Below, piece after piece: positions 31,390 to 42,190 of a stretch of 64,000 nucleotides of DNA (positions within the stretch are counted from its first letter, which is position 1; each line of letters opens with the position of its first letter). Both the position numbers and the translations under genes were made by a program. The DNA is from Parietichytrium sp. I65-24A. Its lineage: Eukaryota > Sar > Bigyra > Thraustochytrida > Thraustochytriidae. The stretch lies in assembly GCA_012862575.1 (NCBI GenBank), contig BLSF01000024.1, positions 126,843-190,842 of the forward strand, read 5' to 3'. The notes beneath the pieces are model-generated. The model saw nothing but the letters and a program-made list of their open reading frames with translations, was not told where the DNA came from and did not search any database.

Positions 31390-33675
31390 CACTGCCTCGC
31401 CCAAAAGACTTGGGGATCTCAATCCAACAGCATCTCCACTCTTTTGCCCGAATGAAAGCCTCATATTGCAGTTGGAGGCCACTCGGTGCGCGCTTATAAC
31501 GTTCTCATCCGCATTACTGAAGGAGTATGGGGATGCAAAAGATGTACAATGGCGACCAATACTGTGCGAGCTCTGGCTCTGGTGGCGCGGAAAAAAATCT
31601 GGGCCAGTCTCCTGCCACTCAGGCCGAACGGCGTGGACAAGCATGTTTGGATGCGAAACAACAGTGAATCTTACTTTTTGTATACTTCTTCTTCTTCTTC
31701 TTCTGTTTCTTTGCTTCTTCACCTTCAATTGAAACAATCTGGTAACTTTCCACATTGTGCATCAGGACAAGCCCGCGCGGCGCGGCTGGCCACACAACCG
31801 ACTGGTCATTCCTCAATGCTTCAATATGATTTTGAGCTCGTTCTCCCGTTGCACTCCCTGGATGTGCTTCACCTCCTCCTGAACGGCACTCCGCAGAGCG
31901 CTCTTCTCTGCCGCACAGGTACTCACTGCAACTGCGCCGACGAGCGCGACGAGCACGTAAGAAATTGCCCTCATCCTTCCTTTTTTTTCCTCTTCTCCGG
32001 TCTCTGCGGCTTCGATTGCGTGCTCAGTTTGCAGTATGCAGTATGCAGTATGGGGCCTTTCACGCGCACTCTTCTCTCTCTCTCTCGCAAACGGTTGCTG
32101 CTGTCTAACGTCATCGTTTCATCTATCTAACTTACCAACTGAATTCTGAAAGATTTGTCAGATAGTCCACGTGAGATAGTCCCATATCTTCTTAACTATA
32201 GGACCGCATGCACTTCTGATCTTAATGCTACTTAGGCTCGTATTTATAAAGAGGGATAGTGCTGTATTCTGAGATAGCTTTAATAGCTAGCCTACTTTAA
32301 GAGAGGTGCTACTCCAGAGACTATGAGTATAACTACGCATCTGGTGTACGACACGGTATACTAGAGCTCTATCAAACTCTCGATATTTTTATGTATACAG
32401 TGGGACCTGTAGCTACTACTAGCTAGACTAGACAGGGGAAGCAGGAACGAAGAGTGATGAAGGACATGTTCATGTGATTTCAAGAGAAAAAGGAAAAATC
32501 GGTTCGAATTTATCGAGAAAGCTTGCTCCCTTGCAGTGAATGTTACAGCAAGTACATGAGTTAACAGCGCAAAGCCATTGTGATCTGAGCTGACTTGAGC
32601 ATATCTGCTCAGGCTGAGCGAAGATGACTGGCCTTTGATTTCAATGGCGGGTCCTCCTCGGCTTTTCCGAGTAGATTGTAGAGGCTAGGAGCATGCGCAT
32701 GAAGCGACGCCAAACTTTCTCGATCTGTCATATTCTGTCATTCGGCGCCCGTCCCTCGCTTAATTTTTCACTCTCCACAATGTAGCATTAGTCCCTCGGT
32801 TCCGACCAGCGCTCCTTTCGTATTTGCTCGTGCGATCTGCGTGTCGGGCTGTCTGTTCCAACTCCTGACTCTGAACAACTCGGAAGGAACCAATCAGCCT
32901 TCGCAATGCTCTGCTCGGAGAGCTCGAGGGACGTTGAAGTGGCAGTTCCCAAGCTTGGACCTTCTCTACTTGGCGGGTTCCCGGCCTTTCGCATTGGCAA
33001 CTTTGGCGAACTCCGGCCATTTCATCATTTCATTGTCGATCGTTGGTCCTTTTGCGCTCTTACTTCGCTGCACACATTGTTCATGTAATGGTCCCTGCTT
33101 TCAATTGATGTACTCTGCGACCTTGTCCTCTTTCACAATCACTTTCTCTTGCACTCATTCTTAAACCTCATTATCCTACCCATATTGTTTACCATAAGCA
33201 TCCTCAAGCAACTTTAAACCTTACAGGGCTACACTACATAATAATTTCTCCACACTGCATTTTCTACACCTCTCACACACCAAGTTTGACGAGAGCGGAA
33301 TGATGCTAGCACCGACCGCGCACTCCTACCAAGAGGCTTAGTAGCTGCTCAGCAACGCAGTCGAAAAGTTCGAGTTGGGCAAAGCACTCCTACCGATTAC
33401 CCTGGGCGACGGATAGTGTCTCACGCCAAAAAACACCTCCGGACTTCAAACTCAAAATATTGCATCCCACTGCTCTATAAGTGGTACTACCATTAACACT
33501 AGTACTAGTCCCGACCGAGGCGATGTTGCATTTGTTGAATTTGTTTCAACTTGTGACTTGATTGCGATGTTTGTTGGAGAAGATAGACCCGAAACGAGTT
33601 GGAAGCGAAAAAGGTCGTCGAAAAGTGGCAAGTGAAAAGTGGAGAGCGGAGATTACGGCGCTAAAACAGGGGATA

Positions 33676-34296
33676 ATGGAGGGCAGCAGGCGCATTGAGA
33701 AGCTGCAGGCGCACTTGCGTGCAGAGAAGAGGTCGGACGCAGTGAGTGCAGTGAGTGCGGTGCGGACGCAGGGGTGCAGCGCAGAGAGCACGGAGAAGAT
33801 CAAGGAGATCTTCAAAGGAGTGGAAGTTGTGTCTGGGTTTGTGCAGAATGCTGGCACGCTGAGGACGCTGGAAGTGTGGCACAAGGCGGTGGAGACCGGG
33901 ATGCAGGGGAATGACAGCGAGATGATGGAGATGGTGGACTCGATCCTCAGCGATGATATCTTGTTCCTCGCGCCGACGTACCACAAGGAACGGAGGGACA
34001 AGAACTTTGTCAAGTTTGCGCTCGTTGGCGTGACCAAGGCGTTCAAGAACTTTGTGTACACCCGCGCTTTCGTCACGGACACGGCGTTTGCACTAGAATT
34101 CACTTGCAACATTGGCGAAGAGAACGGACCTCTGATGCGTGGAATCGATCTTGTCACCCTGAACGCAGAAGGCAAAATTACAAAGTTTGAAGTGATGGCC
34201 CGTCCTCCCAAATCAGTCCTCAAGCTCCTTGACTTTCAGACCGAGTTCCTGCGCAAGGTGGGCATCATTCCGCCAGCACGGGACGGCAAGAAATAA
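33676..34296 (+). CDS. NTF2-like / SnoaL-fold protein
   Basis: 206 residues from the first in-frame ATG (33676). After a charged, helical N-terminus (RRIEKLQAHLRAEKR) and a linker, residues about 75-205 have the NTF2-like pattern: an opening helix (LRTLEVWHKAVETG), SILSDDILFLAPTY, FALVGVTKAFKNFVY, FALEFTCNIGEENGPLMRGIDLVTLNAEGKITKFEVMARP. The last block, an aspartate in GIDLVTLNAEGKI then FEVMARPP, is typical of SnoaL-like proteins. These act as small cyclases, isomerases or ligand carriers, and the substrate here is unknown. The frame is open 38 codons upstream without ATG, and a short out-of-frame ATG frame precedes the gene, which could lower translation. Convergent with the gene ending at 34679. 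Confidence 0.6.
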   Translation: MEGSRRIEKLQAHLRAEKRSDAVSAVSAVRTQGCSAESTEKIKEIFKGVEVVSGFVQNAGTLRTLEVWHKAVETGMQGNDSEMMEMVDSILSDDILFLAPTYHKERRDKNFVKFALVGVTKAFKNFVYTRAFVTDTAFALEFTCNIGEENGPLMRGIDLVTLNAEGKITKFEVMARPPKSVLKLLDFQTEFLRKVGIIPPARDGKK

Positions 34297-34678
34297 TTCC
34301 CCTCCCAGAAGCCATTTGCGTACGACTTATCTATTTTTTTAACAATTTTTTGTTTGCTTACTGCATAAGAGCTTTCGTTCACTGGTCGCCCTCGCCAATC
34401 TCCGTGTATCGCGCGATCAAAAGACCCCATAGGCTACCCCAACTTTTCATCTCTCTGGCGGGAAGGAAGAAGATGTGTCGAAAAACTAACTGTAGGAAAA
34501 GCACGTCACACACATTCACTCAATTACGAGGCAAAACTATCTAAATTTTACTATTCAGCGAGCAAACGCTTGTATCAATTGTGCTGCTCTTGCACACCAA
34601 CATCTTTCTGAATCTTAGTCTTTCTTGATCAATCAATTTTTCAGTTCAATCCCCCTCTGCTGCCTCGGGCAACAAAAA
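34297..34678. other. Convergent spacer
   Basis: AT-rich 3' regions of the NTF2-like and Pro-Thr protein genes. No feature seen. Confidence 0.45.
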
Positions 34679-37600
34679 TTATGCCATCGTCATGGCTGTA
34701 GAGGTGCTCTTGGACTTTTTCATCCAAACTGCTGCTCCGACTGCGGAAAACACAGCAAGAGCAGAGAGGCCAGCGATCAGTCCAATGGTGCCTCCACTGA
34801 GCCCAGACTCTTCGGTTGCGTCTGCAGCCGAACTGGACTCTTCGTATGAGGCACCGAGAACCTTGACATCTTCAACGTTGGAAGCCTTCAGCTGCTTTGC
34901 GAGCTGAGCACTTCCAGCGGGTGTCTCCAGCATCTGCTGAACCTTGCCAGGAATCACGTTGTAAATTTGGTACACCACCACAAGCATACCCTGGCTATCG
35001 GCGTAGGAGTGGAGCATGAAGAGCTTGTTTCCACAAGTCACCTTATGCAGAGAGGTAGCCTCCAGTGCGACAGTTTTCTCCAGCGCCGAACAGACTGCTG
35101 CAAGGAAGGCATCGCTGTTATGGACGGTGGCGTCGTAAGGGGTGCTGGAGAAGCGCAAGTCATCAATCTTGTACGACCTGCCGAGAGACATGGAAACAAT
35201 GCGCACATTGTTTTGCACGTCCGTGAAAGCACTCTCTTGAGAGATTTGCGAAGTGGCAGAACTCTGGACTGCGCTGATGCCCAGCTCGGAAACCTGGGCA
35301 GCATCGTCTTGCGAAGAAAACATGGCCGTGAACTTCACCTTGTAGAGCGGGAGTCCGGTGGAAAGTCCACGTCGAACGGTCGTGGACACCGCCTTCTCCT
35401 GCGACACTTCAACTTGGTCATCCTCGCCCAAGATTCTATCGTGCCATGCTGGAGGCATGGTCACAGGAGCCTGGGAAGGGACTACGTGTGGAGAGCAAGC
35501 GATTCCAGAGGCAACGCCATCATAATCTTCAAACTCTGGGTAGGTAGAATCGCATTTCATCAGGTAGCAAACTCCGTCGTCCTCGAGCGCCCACGCAATG
35601 CACTCATCAATATTGCTGCACAAGAGCTGGCAAGTAACCGCAAGGCCAGTTGCGTCCTCGTTCTCATACATGGGTTCACATGCGATGGCAAGGTCCACTG
35701 ATGTGTATGGGGTAGCAGTGTCGCCTTCTACTTCCTGATTGATAGAGCCAGACTTGGTGAAGTCGCATCCACAGTAGTCACCAGAAATCGAATCGAAGCG
35801 GATTCCGACTCTGCACTCCTCGAAGCTCGGGTACATGTCGTGCATAATCATCGTTGCATCCGTATTTGGGCAAGCAGGCTCGCAGTACGTTGGGCTCTGT
35901 GTAGGGAACTTGGTAGGCCATTCCATTTCTGATGGGCTTGCTGTGGGAAACTTGGTAGGCCACTCCATCTCTGTTGGGCTTTTGCTTGGAAATGTAGTCG
36001 GACTCTTGCTTGGGAATGTAGTTGGTGCCGGCGTTGGGCTATCCGTAGTTGGGCTCTTGGTCGGAAAAGTGGTGGGGGTCTTGGTTGGGAATGCGGTTGG
36101 TGCCGGCGTTGGCTTATCTGTAGTCGGGCTCCTGCTAGGGAAGGTGGTTGGGGTCCCTGTTGTTGGCTCACTTGTTGGTGCTTTGGTAGGAAACACCGTC
36201 GGCGATGCTGATGGAGACTTGGTTGGCCCACTGGTTGGTGCCTTGGAAGGCCACTTGGTTGGCTCAGCTGTTGGTTCCTTGGTTGGCCCCGCAGTAGGTG
36301 CCTTAGAAGGCCACTCGGTTGGTCCAGGAGTTGGTGCCTTGGATGGTGAATCGGTGGGCGCCTGAGTTGGTTCAGGAGTTGGTGCTTTGGATGGGGAATC
36401 GGTGGGCGCCTGAGTTGGTTCAGGAGTTGGTGCCTTGGATGGGGAATCGGTGGGCGCCTGAGTTGGTGCCTTGGATGGGGAATCGGTGGGCGCCTGAGTT
36501 GGTGCCTTGGTTGGCCCCGCAGTAGGTGCCTTCGAAGGCCATTCAGTTGGTCCAGGGGTCGGTGCCTTGGACGGGGAATCGGTGGGCGCCTGAGTGGGTG
36601 CCTTGGTGGGTCCAGGAGTTGGTGCCTCGGTTGGCCCAGCAGTAGGCGCCTTAGAAGGCCACTCGGTTGGTCCAGGAGTTGGTGCATTGGATGGCGAATC
36701 GGTTGGCGCTTCCGTAGGCGACCTCGTGGGGCTCAGGGTCGGTGAACGAGTAGGTGCACTCGAGGGTGTCTCGGTCACTGGCGCTTTTGTTGGAGCCAAT
36801 GTTGGAGTCAGAGTTGGAGCGGTCGGAGCGCTCGTAGGAGACCCGGTGGTTGGGGCTGCAGTCGGCGTGTAGGTCGGCTCCAGGCTCGTTGGCCACTGGG
36901 TTGGTTCAACTGTTGGGCGCGGAGGCGAATACCATGTGTATCTCAAGATAGCGTTAACGCCTGCTTCTGACTTGCACGCAGACTTGGTGCCACAGGTCAG
37001 CGGAATCGAGCACTGGTAAAAGCGGATTGGTTTGGTGAAGAGAACGTAGTGGTCCTCAGCGCCAACTGACAAGGCGTTGTCACAGAGTGTGACAGTGTCC
37101 GGGATCGCCACATAGTCCACCCAGCTATCACTGTCACCCGAGACAGCTTGGTACTGGAGGATTGCGCCGCCCTGGCAATCATCCAAGGTGGCCGGCAGGA
37201 CGCTTATGTCGCTGATGCATTCTGAGTTGCTCTGTTGAACCTGGGAGAAGAAGCGCTCCACGGTGTCATACCATCCGAACTCTACAATGTTGTTTTTGCA
37301 TTCGGTGCGCTCGGCTTCCAGGTCAGAAACGACGGAGCAAAATCCCTTCTCTAGCTTGCTCTTGTAAAAATAGTTGAAACACTCGGACGGGGTAGTGTAT
37401 GGGAAAGCGTACTTTGTGCAAAAGTTATCGAAGCATTCGTTCACCGAGTTGAGAGTTTGCCCACCGCATAACAGCCGCGCAACTTCAAGAGTGACGGTGG
37501 TGTCCCATACGGTCTCAATGCCGTCGCACTCCTGCTCTTTCACCATGTGCTGAAAGTATGAAGTGGTCAAGTTGTCAGAGTGCGACGAGTGAAGTAGCGA

Positions 37601-39010
37601 TCCAGTCGAGCAGAAGCCGTCCACGTTTGTGCGCTCAGCACGAAACTCCTCAATAGGTTCCATCAGACTGGTGATGTCAAGACGGTAGTTTCCGTACTTT
37701 TTGGAGTCTGGATCCTTGGTCCCGAGGCAGGTAATCATCATGCTGATGCCAGTGTCTTCGTCCTGGATGAGCCACTTGATGTCGAAGACACCGTCGGTGG
37801 TGACGCGCTCCCAATTACGAACCATGGCCGAGTTAACTCCCGAACCAGAGTAAAGCCAAGAGTCCGCGTATTCGGCTCCGTCGATGCAATTGTCCGCAGT
37901 CAAGGTATAGTTTCCAGAGCTTGTCGTCATCACCATTTCGCGAATAACACCTCGCTCCTCTTGGCGAATGGAGAGAGCGAACGAGTCTGCCTGGTACATA
38001 AGAAGCCATGCGGCGCTAGAGGTGGCCGACGGCTGGCAGGTAGCGCCGTCCTTCCAGAACTCGTATCCTTTGTCGCTTCCAATCCACTGGCAGGCGTTTC
38101 CATCTTGATCAAGGGTGTTGGCGCATTCAGACTTGGTCATCTTGCACTTGGCGGACGTGTCACGGGCATCACACAACCGCCAAGAGGCAGCGACTCCGTC
38201 GAAAGAGTTACAGTTTGGGTCGCCTGTGCAGTTGCAAGTGGTGCAGCAATGCACTTCAGAGCTTTGTTGAAGAAACGAAAACTCTAGCTCCATAAAGGTG
38301 CTGCTACGGTTGTTGAGAAGCGAGTCGCAGCGCTGCGCAACTTCGGTATCCAGGGTTTGGATGGATCCGACTGGGCAGAAAGGCTCTTGCAATCCGGTCG
38401 CGCGGCAAGCAGAGCCCGTGGTAGATACGGTTTGGCAGGTACGGGTTTTGTCAGTGTCCTTGAGGGAGCAGCAAGTGTCCATCTGAGGGAGGGGAACGTA
38501 TGTGAAAGACGAGACCGAGGTGACCATTGCGTCAGAGTCTCCGCACAGAGGTGCCGTGCCACAGTCCTCCGCGATCAGCTCGGGCCCAAAGACATCCATG
38601 AACACGGCTTCCGCTCCGAGGGTTTCCGCCATGGCAGAGAGGAAGGCCTCTTTCTTGCTCTCGGTGAAATCGAACGTGTTCATCTCCATGTAGGCCCAGC
38701 CTTCCATGGCTCCGGATGCAGCGAGTGTAGCATCGATGGCGTTCACAGCAGGCGGGGACTCGTACGCAGCCCCTTTGCATTCCGAAGTCTCCAAGTTGTA
38801 GCTACACTGATCAAGGATGCACAGGTCCGGTTGCCCATTAAAGTTGGCGCATGGCATGCACGAGCCGACAGTCTCCAGCGCGCTGGAGCTGTACCCCCAC
38901 ACACAGCCTTCATCAGACGTTTCGCACGCAATCTGTCCGCTAAAGTCGCACGCTGCGTTCGCGCTGGCTGCCACTACGGCGAGCCCGAGAACGGATCGCA
39001 AGGCCGCCAT
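34679..39010 (-). CDS. Large secreted type I membrane protein with Pro-Thr-Ser spacer
   Basis: 1443 residues in one exon, from the ATG at 39010. A signal peptide (MAALRSVLGLAVVAASANA) leads a cysteine-rich ectodomain of about 680 residues with several N-glycosylation sequons; I do not recognise its fold. Residues about 700-1040 are a Pro-Thr-Ser spacer made of units such as APTPGPTEWPSK and APTDSPSK, probably heavily O-glycosylated and extended. A second cysteine block follows (CEPACPNTDAT; CQLLCSNIDECIAWALEDDGVCYL), the latter resembling a PAN/Apple-type fold, then a domain of about 170 residues beginning LYKVKFTAMFSS with a SEA-like feel, and a Gly/Ala-rich transmembrane helix (TIGLIAGLSALAVFSAVGAAVW) with a short basic tail. 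Such architecture fits a cell-surface or wall-attached adhesin. Stramenopile genomes are known for this spacer type. Strong sequence repetition on the DNA (35890-36920) makes assembly length uncertain. Confidence 0.8.
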   Translation of the reverse strand: MAALRSVLGLAVVAASANAACDFSGQIACETSDEGCVWGYSSSALETVGSCMPCANFNGQPDLCILDQCSYNLETSECKGAAYESPPAVNAIDATLAASGAMEGWAYMEMNTFDFTESKKEAFLSAMAETLGAEAVFMDVFGPELIAEDCGTAPLCGDSDAMVTSVSSFTYVPLPQMDTCCSLKDTDKTRTCQTVSTTGSACRATGLQEPFCPVGSIQTLDTEVAQRCDSLLNNRSSTFMELEFSFLQQSSEVHCCTTCNCTGDPNCNSFDGVAASWRLCDARDTSAKCKMTKSECANTLDQDGNACQWIGSDKGYEFWKDGATCQPSATSSAAWLLMYQADSFALSIRQEERGVIREMVMTTSSGNYTLTADNCIDGAEYADSWLYSGSGVNSAMVRNWERVTTDGVFDIKWLIQDEDTGISMMITCLGTKDPDSKKYGNYRLDITSLMEPIEEFRAERTNVDGFCSTGSLLHSSHSDNLTTSYFQHMVKEQECDGIETVWDTTVTLEVARLLCGGQTLNSVNECFDNFCTKYAFPYTTPSECFNYFYKSKLEKGFCSVVSDLEAERTECKNNIVEFGWYDTVERFFSQVQQSNSECISDISVLPATLDDCQGGAILQYQAVSGDSDSWVDYVAIPDTVTLCDNALSVGAEDHYVLFTKPIRFYQCSIPLTCGTKSACKSEAGVNAILRYTWYSPPRPTVEPTQWPTSLEPTYTPTAAPTTGSPTSAPTAPTLTPTLAPTKAPVTETPSSAPTRSPTLSPTRSPTEAPTDSPSNAPTPGPTEWPSKAPTAGPTEAPTPGPTKAPTQAPTDSPSKAPTPGPTEWPSKAPTAGPTKAPTQAPTDSPSKAPTQAPTDSPSKAPTPEPTQAPTDSPSKAPTPEPTQAPTDSPSKAPTPGPTEWPSKAPTAGPTKEPTAEPTKWPSKAPTSGPTKSPSASPTVFPTKAPTSEPTTGTPTTFPSRSPTTDKPTPAPTAFPTKTPTTFPTKSPTTDSPTPAPTTFPSKSPTTFPSKSPTEMEWPTKFPTASPSEMEWPTKFPTQSPTYCEPACPNTDATMIMHDMYPSFEECRVGIRFDSISGDYCGCDFTKSGSINQEVEGDTATPYTSVDLAIACEPMYENEDATGLAVTCQLLCSNIDECIAWALEDDGVCYLMKCDSTYPEFEDYDGVASGIACSPHVVPSQAPVTMPPAWHDRILGEDDQVEVSQEKAVSTTVRRGLSTGLPLYKVKFTAMFSSQDDAAQVSELGISAVQSSATSQISQESAFTDVQNNVRIVSMSLGRSYKIDDLRFSSTPYDATVHNSDAFLAAVCSALEKTVALEATSLHKVTCGNKLFMLHSYADSQGMLVVVYQIYNVIPGKVQQMLETPAGSAQLAKQLKASNVEDVKVLGASYEESSSAADATEESGLSGGTIGLIAGLSALAVFSAVGAAVWMKKSKSTSTAMTMA
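35890..36920 (-). repeat. Tandem repeats coding for the Pro-Thr-Ser spacer
   Basis: Imperfect units of 12, 24, 36 and 48 bp (for example those encoding APTQAPTDSPSK), all multiples of three. The most uniform stretch is 36340-36590. It is also open on the opposite strand (Val/Gly/Leu-rich), which is a by-product of the repeat. Confidence 0.9.
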
Positions 39011-39526
39011 GTTTGCTTGCTGATCTCAAGTTGAGGATCTGCCTCTCAATAATTCGTCTTTGCAGCCCCTCTTTACTCTGTTACTCTGTGCGTAGCACCT
39101 AAGGTTACCTCCTCTGTGTCTTCCTGACTGGAAATGTGCGTGATGGCTTGCAGTGGCAGTGGCACTCAGAGGCTCCGGCACAAACTACCGACTAGGCTAT
39201 TCACATCAATCAATCTGTCAATGCCGATGCCAATCAATCAACTGCGTGCTCTTTACTTGTTCTCTTCCTCTTCCTCTCTCTCCCAGAGTCTCCCACTACT
39301 TTCTCGAATCCCTGTCTATCTATCTATCTCTGTCTTCTTCTTCACCTGTGATGTCTGTGATGGAACGATCGAAAGAGATGAACGAACGAAAACGATTGCC
39401 GAGTGACTGCTCACTGCGAGTTTAGCGAGTTTGGGAACTTGGCACTTGCCAATGCGTCTCCTTTCCTGCTCCAATCACATGACACATGGCATGCCAGTCG
39501 CGCGCCGGAGATGGAGACGGGGGCAG

Positions 39527-39529
<3 letters not shown>

Positions 39530-39560
<31 letters not shown>
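39530..39560. repeat. (GA)n microsatellite
   Basis: About 15 uninterrupted dinucleotide units, followed by GGGA/GGAA-rich DNA to 39610. Confidence 0.95.
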
Positions 39561-39563
<3 letters not shown>

Positions 39564-42161
39564 CAGACAGAGGGAAGGAGGGACGGATGGAGGGAAGGAG
39601 GGAGGGAGTGTCTCGTGCGTACAACAACCATGCCCAAAAGAAGATGTATATACACTTAGAAGAGAACAAGAAAATTTTTGCCAGTTCTGGAAACGCGAAC
39701 GCTGCGAATGGTGGCAAAGTGGGTGGCGCCCTTCCCTCCCTCTCCCTCTCTCCCGCTCACGCATACTCGTGTTGCTCTCATCCTTCGTCTCTTGCAAGTC
39801 TAGTATATGGAAAAGGCGTGTGGAGATGCATCTTTTCGTCTCTTTTTTCTTTTTTCTTTTCTCGCAGTGATAAGTTGCATTTTCGGTCGAGATTTATCGC
39901 AATAAAAGTAGCGCTTCTCCTCTTCCAATTTTGTTCTCAAAATTGGTAGATAAATCGTTCATGAAAATGGGAACAACACTTTCGCAAAAACAAATTTTGT
40001 CTGTATGTAATTCTTTACTCCTCCTTTGCCAGCAAATTCTATAAGGCAGTCTAAGACTCCAACAGAGAGCAGCATCGCTACTGTGCATGCTAATCGCCCT
40101 TAACAAGCCTCCATCGTCGGGGTGTGCGACATGCAACTTACTTACGGAGATACTACGTGATTCCTTAAGATGTCCGGGTGCGTGAGCGAGAACACCCTTA
40201 TCACCGTTCTCGCTAGCAAGCGCTATGTAGGTTGGAAGGCGAGGGTGCTTAGGCGTTGCTAACGAAACATCATAGGGGTGGCATGAGCCTCGGCCTGGAG
40301 GAGGGTGAAGGAGGAAATGCACGCCAATCAGCGAAACGCCTAGGTGTATTCGGCTACATCTTATCTACCGTGCATAATACTCCTTCTTCTTCCTGATTAA
40401 TTTGGATATGTCGGACTCCGCAATGCTTCGGAGTTTTCATTTGCGATTGACAAGTTAGTTCATCATCTCGTCGGCTTGAAATCTTTGTGCTTTGTGAGTA
40501 GCTTACGTCCGTTTTAATCCAAGTCAAGTTATTTTTGTTTTGTTGAAATTAAAAAAACAGTGGAGAGAAAAAGAGATTGGAAAGCGTTTGAGTGACTCAA
40601 GTGCAAGGTTCACTCTTGGCCGGAGAAAGAAAAGCGAACAAAAATTGCAGAGTTGTGAGGTTTTTGTCGAGCGTACAACTTGTCGGATGCGGAAGCCGAT
40701 CGCCTGCAATGCAGACGGTCAAACTGCCTGTGAGTATGAGTATGAGCATGATGATGTGTGGCCAAGAAGCGAGGAATGATGGCTGAGTGGAAAGGGCAGT
40801 TACCAAAGCCAAGTCACGGTTTCCTTCAACTGTAAACTCCCAAGTCTTGACTCCAGAAGAGTCAGCCCTTTGCAGAATTCAGAAGTTAAAGTCACAAGTT
40901 CCATGCGATCTGTTGGCAGAGAGAGAGCTTTGCAAAACCAAAAGCAATTGCGGCCTATTTTGAGTTGTCATGAGTGACATTTTCTTTCGACCGTGTCTAG
41001 TCTTGTTCTCGTCCGATGTTGAAGAGCGCTGTGGGAAAACTTGCGCGAGAAATTGTTAGAGCCGTGTTCTCTCCGCTCTGTGATTTAGATTGCGTGCGTT
41101 GAGATAGAAGAACCCGTACTCACAGTCAGTACTTTCCAATAGAACCGCGAGTGTCGCGCTTCATAAATGTTTTCTTTTGTACAGGGTTCACTTTCATTCT
41201 TCTCGTTGTTCAGGGCAAAACAATAAGAAACATCTCTGAGCTCCACCCATTTCCGGGCTCCAGTGTAATGAATCATTAGCCGATGTATGGCATTCTAGGT
41301 GTCAATTCGCATGACGAGTAAGTTATTTTCCCACCTTCCTTGCCTTTGTTGTCCATCGTCGAAAACTTGCGCTGTACGAAATTTGACTGTATTACTGCAC
41401 CAGTCTTGACTCGCGTTGCCGCCTCATAATTGGATCACTCAGATAGATATTCACAGCCCACACAGAGAGACAGCGACAGTGACAAAAAGCGAGAGAACGA
41501 GACTGACTGTGAATTGAAAAATTAATTTACACTAATTTACAATGTTTTACACAATCGAACGCGGCAGAAACTGTTAAATGTGTTGATCAATCAATCAAGA
41601 CATTTGTGACTTTAACGTTCGTCCGTTTCAGCATCTGGTCGGTCCTTCAACCCTTTCAACTTTCAATCAATACGTCGCTTTGTCACACTCTCCCGTGGCT
41701 TGTTTGCTTGCTTGCTGTAGGATCCACGGCTTCACTTTCCATCTGTCATCATTCATCTGTCCCTTTCACCTCTCGTCAAGACAATGATCGACAGCATAAG
41801 ACGAGTTAATATTTACCTTAAAGGTAAAGTTGTATTCGGCTAGTTAGCACCACTAGTAGTAACACAAATCCCTCAACTCACCCAGCTTGGCGGATAGAGC
41901 AGTATTAACAATTTTCTATATCTTGCAGATAGTAGCCGAGACCTGCTTGAGGTAATGTACCGGCTATATGGGACTAGCACTCCAGGCCATAGAATTGTCC
42001 GCGTGAAAAAGGGGCGGCATTTCGACGGGTCAACAGGTATTGGAACCGTTTGTTTGGTTATGAAGCAGAGCCAGACTCGTGAGGGACGGTTTAAAATATG
42101 CTTGGCTCTTTGATCTTAACAGCCAAAAGATTCAAAAAGACGACAATCATTACAATCATCT

Positions 42162-42190
42162 CTTTCTTTCTTTCTTTCTTTCTTTCTTTT
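42162..42190. repeat. (TTTC)n microsatellite
   Basis: About seven tandem tetramers. Confidence 0.95.

Larger units (their letters stand above)
27636..33675. other. 6-kb gene-poor region
   Basis: No confident gene. Contains a polypurine tract (28049-28240), the pentamer array GCAGT (31184-31208), a CTT run (31685-31703), GCAGTAT x3 (32031-32051) and GAATTCTGA words at 29145, with an overlapping TGACAGTGA at 29151, and at 32141. A weak spliced candidate for a small secreted protein lies at 31024-31389 on the minus strand. At the right end, a 22-codon upstream ATG frame (33567-33635) lies before the NTF2-like gene. I saw no terminal repeats or transposon genes. Confidence 0.45.

Noticed and set aside
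35835-36872. Plus-strand open frames rich in Val, Gly and Leu opposite the Pro-Thr spacer
   Set aside because: They are the complement of the Pro-Thr-Ser repeat (codons for Pro and Thr read as Gly, Val and Leu in reverse) and have no start signal or family similarity.
39403-39870. Open frames across the (GA)n tract
   Set aside because: Arg/Glu or Ser/Leu runs made by the microsatellite; different frames overlap on both strands.
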